Assembly: GCA_035604635.1 (NCBI GenBank)
Contig: DATNIC010000206.1
Location: 1 to 15,106, forward strand
Direction of reading: 5' to 3'
Origin: DATNIC01 sp035604635
GTDB lineage: Bacteria; Vulcanimicrobiota; Vulcanimicrobiia; Vulcanimicrobiales; Vulcanimicrobiaceae
DNA: 15,106 nt
Made by a program: the position numbers and the translations under genes. Each line of letters begins with the position of its first letter. The stretch's first letter is position 1. The notes below the pieces were generated by a model, which ran no database searches, had not been told where the DNA came from, and was given only the letters and a program-made list of their open reading frames with translations. Positions 1-5,889 of this stretch are shown piece after piece.

Positions 1-160
1 CTGCGCCGCCTGGGGGTTTGAACGCGTGCCGGACGGCGGCTGATTCGTAGCCATTGACTGGGCTACTGCGTTCTGATCCCTCGAATCCCCTCGCACCGAA
101 AGTGCCACCCAGGTGGCCGTAGCGCGCCATAGACTCTAGCGAACCGCGAGGGAGGTTGAC
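1..160. other. Left-edge stretch with no supported gene
   Basis: All three forward frames close within the first 51 bases, so at most a few C-terminal codons of an upstream gene lie here and none is recognisable. A short palindrome (GCCACC, 2 bases, GGTGGC) lies at 104-117. No convincing promoter pair was found. The last 10 bases hold the ribosome binding site of the next small gene. Confidence 0.4.
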
Positions 161-334
161 GTGGAGGAAGTCATGGTGTGCCCCGACTGCAACCGTGAGC
201 ACAGCGACCCGGGAGAGGCGAGCCTGGGCCTGCGGGTCCGCTGCATCGATTGCGCTCTGGATCTCGAGCTTGCGTTCGTCGCGACGGTGCTCGTTCACGT
301 GGCGGTCTCACCAGCGGAGCGTCCGGCCGCTTAG
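161..334 (+). CDS. Small C4 zinc-ribbon protein (57 aa), function unknown
   Basis: A GTG-started frame of 57 residues. GGAGG at 151-155 lies 5 bases before the GTG, a well-placed ribosome binding site. An in-frame ATG at 173 (residue 5) is an alternative start but has a poorer site. The protein has two Cys-x-x-Cys pairs (CPDC at residues 7-10, CIDC at 28-31) separated by 17 residues, the usual spacing of a zinc ribbon. The middle is acidic, and a hydrophobic stretch of about 15 residues (37-51) follows the second pair. Such small ribbons are often structural or bind nucleic acid or protein, but no specific family is recognisable. It is separated from amt by about 200 bases with likely regulatory sequence, so it is probably not in the same operon. 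Support is the paired cysteines plus the ribosome binding site; homologues were not checked. Confidence 0.6.
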   Translation: MEEVMVCPDCNREHSDPGEASLGLRVRCIDCALDLELAFVATVLVHVAVSPAERPAA

Positions 335-416
335 TTTTCCACAGGCGCTCTGAGGGCCAGCTGCACCCATATGCTATTAAGGTAGTAGCGGGCGGCAGCG
401 TGCTTCATTTCTTAAA

Positions 417-443
417 GGCGAGTTATACATCGTGTATATCGCC
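417..443. promoter_or_regulatory. Imperfect hairpin in the amt leader
   Basis: GGCGA at 417-421 pairs with TCGCC at 439-443. After two mismatches, TATAC at 424-428 faces GTGTA at 432-436, including one G-T pair. The inner part is AT-rich. It could be an RNA hairpin in the leader or a -10-containing palindrome. No function can be assigned. Confidence 0.3.
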
Positions 444-490
444 TTGCTTGACTTGTTAGCGCGCTGTCCAATGCGCCGCCCTCATTTCGT

Positions 491-513
491 AGGTAGTATG
501 AGCCATACTACCT
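491..513. promoter_or_regulatory. Perfect 10-bp inverted repeat before amt, possible operator or leader hairpin
   Basis: AGGTAGTATG (491-500) and its exact reverse complement CATACTACCT (504-513) flank the 3 bases AGC. The repeat ends 9 bases before the ribosome binding site of amt. The half-site AGGTAGTA occurs a third time at 380-387. There is no T-run after the stem, so it is not a terminator. It may bind a dimeric regulator, or form a stem close to the ribosome binding site in the mRNA. Confidence 0.5.
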
Positions 514-535
514 CGACCGCTTAGGGGGTTGGCTG

Positions 536-1906
536 TTGTTTCTATTGGCTGATGCCTCGCCTGTATTCACAGAGGCGCCGGCATTCGTAAACGCGGGTGA
601 TACGGCTTGGCAATTGACGGCGGCGACGTTCGTCGGCTTGCAAAGCGTCCCTGGACTCGCGATCCTGTACGCGGGACTAGCGAAGAAAAAGTGGGCTCTG
701 AACTCGGGCGTCATGGTCTTCTACGCCTTTGCCGCCGTTATGGTGACCTGGGTGCTTTGGACCTATCAAATGAGCTTCGGAAAGCCGCTGGCGCTCGGAC
801 CGGGGATCCTCGGCGCGCTCGTTGGGATCCCGACACCATCGACATCGCCTGATATTGAGATTGGGCAATCGATCATTCCGCTCGCGGCGGGCGGAATGCC
901 GGCGTTGCATTTTGCAAGCTCGGCGATGATCTACTTTCAGTTCGTCTTCGCAGCAATCACTCCGATCCTGATCGCCGGGTCGGTCCTTGGGCGAATGAAC
1001 TTCAAAGCCTGGATGATCTTCGTCCCGGTCTGGAGTTCGCTCGTCTACTCGGTCGGCGCGTTCTCGCTCTGGGGCGGTGGCTGGCTCTCGCAACTCGGCG
1101 CCGTCGACTACTCGGGCGGGTACGTCATCCATCTCGCTGCGGGAATCTCGGGCTTCACTGCCGCTGCGGTCGTCGGTCCGCGTCTGATCGCCGACCAAAA
1201 AGACTTCCCGCCGAACAACCTCATCATGGCACTCGCCGGCGCGGGGCTACTGTGGCTCGGATGGAACGGCTTCAACGGCGGCGACCCGTACTTCGCAAAT
1301 GCCGACGCTGCAGCCGCCGTGCTCAACACCAACATCGCGACCGCCGTCGCGCTGCTGGTTTGGTTGATCGCCGACTACTTTGCGCTCGGACATCCGAATG
1401 CGGTCTCGATGATCAACGGAATGATCGCCGGTCTCGTCGCGATCACGCCGTGCGCCGGTTTCGTGAACGGCTTCGGCGCGATCTTGGTCGGGTTAGCGAC
1501 GATCGTGCCTTGGCTCACGGTCACGTTCTTATCGAAGTGGTCGCTCTTGAAGAAAGTCGACGACACATTTAGCGTCCTGCATACGCACGGCGTCGCCGGT
1601 TTGGTCGGCGGCATCATGGCAGGCCTGATCGCCGATCCTGCGATGATCGTCTACCCACTTGCTGCAGGAGCACAGCCCAAGGGTGCATCGGCGGTGAGCG
1701 TCACGGGTCTTTTCTATGGGAACCCCGCGCAGCTGCTCGATCAACTCGAAGCTGCCGCGTTCATCATCGTCTACAATGCGATAGCGACGTATATCATCCT
1801 CAAGATCATCGGCCTCATCGTCCCACTCCGCGCGACGGAAGACGTCATGGAAGCCGGCGATCTTGCGATCCACGGCATGGATCCCATGCCGGCCCCCGGG
1901 ACCTAA
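536..1906 (+). CDS. amt: Ammonium transporter, Amt/MEP/Rh family
   Basis: Channel-like membrane protein that takes up ammonium. It has 456 residues, normal for the family, with about 11 membrane segments. The start is TTG at 536, supported by AGGGGG at 523-528 with 7 bases between; no earlier in-frame start exists. Family marks include PGLAILYAGLAKKK (39-52), the periplasmic-mouth region around FASSAMIYFQFVFA (126-139), and the twin pore histidines: H199 in YVIHLAAG, 8 residues after D191 as in E. coli AmtB, and H351 in HTHGVAGLVGG. Unlike E. coli AmtB there is no cleavable signal peptide; the first membrane segment follows about 23 residues of leader. The C-terminal tail LRATEDVMEAGDL (431-443) matches the region that contacts PII in relatives, yet no glnB/glnK is beside it here. 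Assignment is firm; whether it is an uptake pump or sensor is not determined. Confidence 0.95.
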   Translation: MFLLADASPVFTEAPAFVNAGDTAWQLTAATFVGLQSVPGLAILYAGLAKKKWALNSGVMVFYAFAAVMVTWVLWTYQMSFGKPLALGPGILGALVGIPTPSTSPDIEIGQSIIPLAAGGMPALHFASSAMIYFQFVFAAITPILIAGSVLGRMNFKAWMIFVPVWSSLVYSVGAFSLWGGGWLSQLGAVDYSGGYVIHLAAGISGFTAAAVVGPRLIADQKDFPPNNLIMALAGAGLLWLGWNGFNGGDPYFANADAAAAVLNTNIATAVALLVWLIADYFALGHPNAVSMINGMIAGLVAITPCAGFVNGFGAILVGLATIVPWLTVTFLSKWSLLKKVDDTFSVLHTHGVAGLVGGIMAGLIADPAMIVYPLAAGAQPKGASAVSVTGLFYGNPAQLLDQLEAAAFIIVYNAIATYIILKIIGLIVPLRATEDVMEAGDLAIHGMDPMPAPGT

Positions 1907-1932
1907 AAGCTCTCGCGCTTCGATACCACGAG

Positions 1933-1962
1933 GAAGGGGGGCGTCACCGCCCCCCTTCTTCA
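1933..1962 (+). terminator. Hairpin terminator after amt
   Basis: A perfect 11-bp stem (GAAGGGGGGCG at 1933-1943, CGCCCCCCTTC at 1948-1958) with loop TCAC, followed by TTCAT. It lies 26 bases after the amt stop. The T-tract is short, but the stem is very strong, and position and form fit rho-independent termination. Confidence 0.85.
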
Positions 1963-2060
1963 TCGTGCCTTGGGGTTAGAGTCTCTCATCGAGGAAGCGT
2001 AGGAGGCGAGGGGCGAGATACGAGCTGAATCCTCGTGTACCAAGCACTGGGAGGTGTCGT

Positions 2061-2471
2061 ATGATTCAGACGAAGGGGTTTTTGCACATCACGATCGGGG
2101 TGACCGATCTCGATCGCGCGACGACGTTCTACCGCGACATTCTTGGATGTCAGCTCGTGCGACGCAATCCGATCATGTCGTTCATGAAGACCGGCGAAGA
2201 TTTCTTCGTCTTGACGCAGACGGGCATGCACGTTCCGCCGAATCCGGATGGTCCACCCGCCGTTGGCAACACGCTCTTCCATCATGCGATGTTGATCGAG
2301 CCGGAGCAGTTCGACGATGTCCTTGCCTATCTGGACGAGAGACGGATCGCGTACAAGGATTGCACCGCGATGGGACATACGACGTTCCCGGGCCGGCGAC
2401 ACGTCTACATCAAGGATCCCGACGGGAATAGCATCGAGCTCGCGACCGAAGTCGTTCCCGAGGCTGTTTGA
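2061..2471 (+). CDS. VOC (glyoxalase/extradiol dioxygenase fold) protein
   Basis: A 136-residue vicinal-oxygen-chelate protein. ATG at 2061 follows GGGAGG (2049-2054) with 6 bases between. The N-terminal repeat FLHITIGVTDLDRATTFYRD (7-26) and the C-terminal repeat ending KDPDGNSIELATE (118-130) are the standard βαβββ modules. Probable metal ligands are H9, H74 or H75, and E126, the pattern used by glyoxalase I, fosfomycin-resistance and type I extradiol enzymes. At 136 residues it has one pair of modules, too short for a typical two-domain ring-cleavage dioxygenase, so it would act as a dimer. Its neighbours (SDR, FAD monooxygenase, 2-hydroxy-acid oxidase) suggest a step in organic acid or aromatic breakdown. 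The stop overlaps the start of the SDR gene (TTGA), implying translational coupling. The exact reaction is not known. Confidence 0.88.
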   Translation: MIQTKGFLHITIGVTDLDRATTFYRDILGCQLVRRNPIMSFMKTGEDFFVLTQTGMHVPPNPDGPPAVGNTLFHHAMLIEPEQFDDVLAYLDERRIAYKDCTAMGHTTFPGRRHVYIKDPDGNSIELATEVVPEAV

Positions 2472-3274
2472 ACTCACGCGTCGTCATCGTCACCGGTGGG
2501 ACATCGGGGCTCGGGCGTGCGATGGCACTCGCGCTCTTGGATGCCGGACACCGGGTCGCTGTCGTCTCACGGACCAAAGCGGCCGTAGACGATTTCGTCG
2601 AGGCAGCGGGGGGACGCCGGGCAGGCGACCGCGTGCTCGGCGTCGCCGGCAGCGTGCGATCCGCCGAGGACTGCGAGCGCGTCGTGGAAATGACGATTTC
2701 GCATTTCGGCTCGCTTGACGGCCTGATCAACAACGCCGGCGTTCACCTTCCAACGACTCCTGACCGCGTCAAATTCTATGAGCTGCCCATCGAGCAGTGG
2801 AGGTCGATCGTCGATACGCACCTCGGCGGTTCGTTCCTGATGGCGCGCGCCGTCTCGCCGCGCCTGATCGAGCGCGGCTGGGGCCGCATCGTCAACCACG
2901 TGACGAACTACGACACCATGCTGCGCCAAGGCTTCACGCCGTACGGCGCAGCGAAGGCGGCTCTCGAGGCCGCGACGGTCGGGTGGTCGGAGGAGCTCAG
3001 AGGGACCGGCGTCACGGTAAACGCCATCCTGCCGGGCGGTGTCGCGAACGTCGCGCGCATCGGAGCCGACGTTTTTCCCGATCGCGACAAGCTCGTTCAG
3101 CCACACGTCATGGGGCCACCAATCGTTTGGCTACTGTCGGACGCATCCGACGACGTTACCGGCTACCGGTTTACGGCGCGTCTTTGGAGCGCCGAGCGCC
3201 CAGACGCGGAGAACCTGCGCATCGCCGCCTCACCCGCCGGGTGGAAGGGATCTCCGGTCGCCGCGCAACGGTAG
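2468..3274 (+). CDS. Short-chain dehydrogenase/reductase (SDR)
   Basis: A 268-residue classical-type NAD(P)-dependent oxidoreductase. It starts at TTG 2468, whose bases overlap the TGA stop of the VOC gene. The Rossmann motif TGGTSGLG is at residues 9-16 and NNAG at 88-91. The active site has Y159 and K163 in YGAAK. Position 146, 13 residues before Y159 where the catalytic serine normally stands, is Thr, and position 118, where the tetrad asparagine is expected (DTHLGGSF), is His. I recall a subfamily with a Thr-rich strand followed by LDTM that looks similar, so this may be a subfamily trait rather than inactivation. The R34 region (VVSRTK) would suit NADP, but this is uncertain. It probably reduces or oxidises a carbonyl/alcohol intermediate made by the neighbouring monooxygenase or hydroxy-acid oxidase. 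Confidence 0.9.
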   Translation: MNSRVVIVTGGTSGLGRAMALALLDAGHRVAVVSRTKAAVDDFVEAAGGRRAGDRVLGVAGSVRSAEDCERVVEMTISHFGSLDGLINNAGVHLPTTPDRVKFYELPIEQWRSIVDTHLGGSFLMARAVSPRLIERGWGRIVNHVTNYDTMLRQGFTPYGAAKAALEAATVGWSEELRGTGVTVNAILPGGVANVARIGADVFPDRDKLVQPHVMGPPIVWLLSDASDDVTGYRFTARLWSAERPDAENLRIAASPAGWKGSPVAAQR

Positions 3275-3312
3275 CCCCGAGTTTTTTCATTCATGGTGGC
3301 GAAGGCCTCGGC

Positions 3313-3558
3313 ATGGCAGAACATCCCCCGCTCCCACATGAAGACCTGCGCGCGGCTCTGGGCGCAGGACATCCCGAACATGCGACGATCGATCGGCTCC
3401 GCGCAGAGCTTGGTGCCGACAAACCTGATCGGCGCTCGATCGAGACGCACGTGCACCACCTGCGCTCCCTGCCCGAACTCGCGGCGATCGTCGCGAACTG
3501 GTGGGACGATCCGGCGACGCAGCGTTTCATCAACAACTTGAGCAACACCGGCATATGA
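3313..3558 (+). CDS. Unknown 81-residue protein coupled to the FAD monooxygenase
   Basis: I do not recognise a family. The frame from ATG 3313 runs to TGA 3556-3558, and the ATG of the FAD monooxygenase (3555) overlaps that stop, a coupling typical of functionally linked genes. GAAGG at 3301-3305 is 7 bases before the start. The protein is probably mostly helical and rich in histidine (H4, H9, H20, H23, H46, H48, H49, with THVHH at 45-49), with a paired tryptophan (W63-W64) before a Gln/Asn-containing tail (residues 67-81). There is no signal peptide or membrane segment, so it is likely cytoplasmic. It could be a small subunit, a substrate- or metal-binding helper, or an unrelated short protein. 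The reading in the other frame starting at 3293 lacks these supports. Confidence 0.72.
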   Translation: MAEHPPLPHEDLRAALGAGHPEHATIDRLRAELGADKPDRRSIETHVHHLRSLPELAAIVANWWDDPATQRFINNLSNTGI

Positions 3559-4763
3559 CCAGCCCCCAGCGGGTGATCGTCGCCGGCGCCGGTCCCGTCG
3601 GATTGATGACGGCTCTCGGCTTGGCAACGCAAAATATACCTGTCCTCGTCGTCGAGCAGGAACCGGCGTTGACCCTCGACCTTCGCGCAGGATCGTATCA
3701 TCCTCCGACGCTCGAGATGATGGCGCCATACGGCATTACGGACCGGATGCACGAAACGGGGATCCGCGTCCCGATTTGGCAGATTCGCGATCGGCGCTCG
3801 AATGCGATCGCCGAATTTGATTTGGGTCTACTGAGCGACGTCACGCCCTACCCCTACCGGCTGCACCTCGAACAGCACAAGCTGACGCCGATCATCTACG
3901 ATTTCTTGCAGAGGCAACCGACGGCCGAGGTGCGCTTCGGCACGAGCTTCGTCGACGTAAGCAACGATGCCGATGGCGTTCGCGTAACGGTCGAGAGCGC
4001 GGGAAAGCAGGAAGTCCTCGAGGGGAGCTGGCTCATCGGCGCCGACGGCGGCCGCAGCACCGTGCGCAAATCGCAGAATTTCGCGTTCGACGGATATACC
4101 TGGCCCGAGCTCTTCTTCGTCGTCAGCACGACGTACGATTTGGCGCAGCACGGCTACGCAAAGAACGCCTACATCGCCGATCCCGAGGAATGGATTGCGC
4201 TCTTCAAGATGCCGGGAGACCGGCCGGAAGGGATGTGGCGCGTCATTTGGCCGGTCGATCCGTCTGTCTCGGAAGACGTCTATCAGCAGCCCGCGGCGAT
4301 GGAGGAGCGGCTCCAAAAATTCCAACCGAAGGCCGGCCCATACGAGGTCCTCTACAGCAGCTTCTATCGCGTCCATCAGCGCGTCGCGACGCGTTGGAGA
4401 AACGGCCGGGTCATCCTCGCGGGCGACGCAGCCCATTTGAACAACCCGCTAGGCGCATTCGGCTTGAACAGCGGCGTCCACGACGCGAGCAACCTGATCG
4501 ACAAGTTGGGCCGGATTTGGCGGGGTGAGGACGCCGACGCACTGCTCGGCCTCTACGAGCGTCAGCGCCGCACCGCGTGCGTCGAGCACGTGCAAGCGAA
4601 CTCGATCCGCAACAAGCGCTTGCTCGAGGAAAAGGATCCAGCCCTTCGCCGGCAGCGTTTCGAAGAGTTGCAACGGACTGCCGCCACGCCCGAACTCGCG
4701 CGCGAGTTTTTGCTTACGTCGTCGATGATCACAAGCGTACGCCGCGCCGCCGCGGTCGCCTAG
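3555..4763 (+). CDS. FAD-dependent monooxygenase (class A aromatic hydroxylase type)
   Basis: A 402-residue flavoprotein of the PheA/MhpA/UbiH type that uses NAD(P)H and O2 to hydroxylate an aromatic or similar substrate. Motifs occur in the expected order: the GxGxxG dinucleotide fold (GAGPVG, 11-16) ending at E34; the second DG motif (IGADGGRSTVRK, 161-172); and the ribityl-binding GD motif (VILAGDAAHLNNPLGAFGLN, 287-306). ATG 3555 overlaps the stop of the preceding gene and has no separate ribosome binding site, so it is probably translated by coupling. The open frame extends upstream to 3501, but those residues belong to the neighbour's reading. At about 400 residues it lacks the C-terminal thioredoxin-like domain of the longer phenol hydroxylases. 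The gene ends 2 bases before the stop of the convergent hydroxy-acid oxidase. The substrate is unknown. Confidence 0.92.
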   Translation: MTSPQRVIVAGAGPVGLMTALGLATQNIPVLVVEQEPALTLDLRAGSYHPPTLEMMAPYGITDRMHETGIRVPIWQIRDRRSNAIAEFDLGLLSDVTPYPYRLHLEQHKLTPIIYDFLQRQPTAEVRFGTSFVDVSNDADGVRVTVESAGKQEVLEGSWLIGADGGRSTVRKSQNFAFDGYTWPELFFVVSTTYDLAQHGYAKNAYIADPEEWIALFKMPGDRPEGMWRVIWPVDPSVSEDVYQQPAAMEERLQKFQPKAGPYEVLYSSFYRVHQRVATRWRNGRVILAGDAAHLNNPLGAFGLNSGVHDASNLIDKLGRIWRGEDADALLGLYERQRRTACVEHVQANSIRNKRLLEEKDPALRRQRFEELQRTAATPELAREFLLTSSMITSVRRAAAVA

Positions 4764-4765
4764 AG

Positions 4766-5833
4766 CTACAGCCCGATTCCCGGCAAGAACGGGAACGCGC
4801 CCGGCGGATTTTGAACCGGCCCGATATTCGCGACGTACGATGGATCGAGCTGCGCGAGCGACGTCACGCCCAAGAGTCCCATCGACGTTTTGATCTCGAT
4901 CTCGAGAATCTGGAGCATGCGCACGAGTCCGGGCTCGCCGCCCGCCGCGAGAGCGAGAGCATGCAATTTCCCCGTCCCGACCGCCGTCGCGCCGAGAGCG
5001 ATCGCTTTGAGGACATCGGTCCCACGCATGAAACCGCCGTCGACGACGACCGGAGCGCGGCCCGCGACAACCGCGGCGACTTCCGGCAAGACGTCGATAC
5101 CCGCCCGCGCGTGATCGAGCTGACGGCCACCGTGGTTGGAAACCCAGATGACGTCGAAGCCGTCGCGAATCGCCATCTCGGCGTCCTCGGCGGTTTGAAT
5201 CCCTTTGATTCCAACGGGCATGCGCGCCACTTGCTTGATGCGCAACGCCGTCTCCCAATCGAGCATCGCCTGATACTGCTCGTCGCGCAAAGTCCGGCGC
5301 CCGGGCGGCAGCCACCGGCCGATGATTTGCCGCTCCCGGCGACTGTAGTGCGCGACGTCGACCGTTAGAATCAGCGCCGTGTAGCCCGCATTGCGGACGC
5401 GATCGACCATTTCCGTGACCCAGCCGAAGTCGCCGCGAATGTAGAGCTGGAACCATTTGTCGCCGGTCGCCGCTTCGGCGGCCGCCTCGAGTCCCGGCTG
5501 CGAGACCGAGCTCACGGTCGAAAGCGTCCCGAACGAAATCGAAGCACGAACGGACGCTGCCGCGCCGTCTTCGGTCACGGCCTGCAACGAGCCGACCGGA
5601 GCGAGGATGTACGGGATGCGCAGCCTCGTCCCGAGGAGCGTCGTCGAGGTGTCGACTTCGGCGACGTTACGCAGGATGCGCGGCCGAAATGCGAGAGCTC
5701 CGATCGCATCGCGGTTGCGACGCAGCGTCGTCTCGGTCTCAGCACCGCCTGCAACATAGTCCCATACCGGCGGAGCGAGCATCTCATGCGCCCGCCGAAC
5801 GATCTCGGTTGTCGTTTCGAATGTCTCGGCCAT
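4766..5833 (-). CDS. FMN-dependent alpha-hydroxy-acid oxidase/dehydrogenase
   Basis: A 355-residue TIM-barrel flavoprotein of the glycolate oxidase/lactate oxidase/mandelate dehydrogenase family, oxidising a 2-hydroxy acid to a 2-oxo acid. Expected residues are Y26 (DYVAGGAETE), Y131 in QLYIRGD, D159 in TVD, K210 in GIKG, and the catalytic signature SNHGGRQLD at 232-240 with base H234 and R237. DGGFMRGTD (265-273) carries the FMN phosphate-binding region. Two positions differ from plant glycolate oxidase: His162 where TVDTPRLGRRE has Arg, and Lys289 where the G-R-P motif has Arg. There is no membrane segment, so it is soluble. ATG at 5831-5833 has only a weak upstream GCAGG. It converges with the monooxygenase, leaving just 2 bases between stops. 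It may process a hydroxy acid made by that cluster or imported by the TRAP system. Confidence 0.93.
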   Translation of the reverse strand: MAETFETTTEIVRRAHEMLAPPVWDYVAGGAETETTLRRNRDAIGALAFRPRILRNVAEVDTSTTLLGTRLRIPYILAPVGSLQAVTEDGAAASVRASISFGTLSTVSSVSQPGLEAAAEAATGDKWFQLYIRGDFGWVTEMVDRVRNAGYTALILTVDVAHYSRRERQIIGRWLPPGRRTLRDEQYQAMLDWETALRIKQVARMPVGIKGIQTAEDAEMAIRDGFDVIWVSNHGGRQLDHARAGIDVLPEVAAVVAGRAPVVVDGGFMRGTDVLKAIALGATAVGTGKLHALALAAGGEPGLVRMLQILEIEIKTSMGLLGVTSLAQLDPSYVANIGPVQNPPGAFPFLPGIGL

Positions 5834-5889
5834 TGACGCGTAGCCTGCGATGACGGGGATGCTGCGCCCTGCTTACCGAACCGCATCGC
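5834..5889. promoter_or_regulatory. Divergent intergenic region between hydroxy-acid oxidase and PIG-V-like gene
   Basis: These 56 bases separate two divergent starts, so promoters for both must be here or inside the coding ends. I see no clear -35/-10 pair and no ribosome binding site for the GTG at 5890, which may mean a leaderless transcript. Confidence 0.35.

Larger units (their letters stand above)
335..535. promoter_or_regulatory. AT-richer leader region upstream of amt
   Basis: About 200 bases without a gene, visibly richer in A and T than its surroundings. It holds an imperfect hairpin (417-443), a perfect inverted repeat (491-513) and the ribosome binding site of amt (AGGGGG, 523-528). 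TTGACT at 448-453 resembles a -35 box, but no good -10 lies 16-18 bases downstream, so I do not call a promoter. Ammonium transporter genes are usually controlled by nitrogen status, so control elements are expected here. Confidence 0.45.

Noticed and set aside
1..51. C-terminal fragment of an upstream gene or a tRNA T-arm-like GGTTTGAAC
   Set aside because: All forward frames stop within 51 bases without a recognisable motif, and the bases around GGTTTGAAC do not pair as a T-arm.
677..1198. 173-codon antisense frame inside amt
   Set aside because: Composition is Arg/Asp-rich shadow of a GC-rich coding strand; the forward gene is certain.
1986..2477. 163-codon minus-strand frame over the VOC gene
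   Set aside because: It is the complement of a clear VOC coding sequence and has no motif of its own.
3283..3288. T6 run between the SDR gene and the 81-residue gene as a terminator
   Set aside because: No adequate GC stem precedes it, and tight coupling of neighbouring genes suggests read-through.
4449..5456. 335-codon minus-strand frame spanning two genes
   Set aside because: It runs in another frame across the ends of both the monooxygenase and the hydroxy-acid oxidase and is low-complexity Arg-rich.
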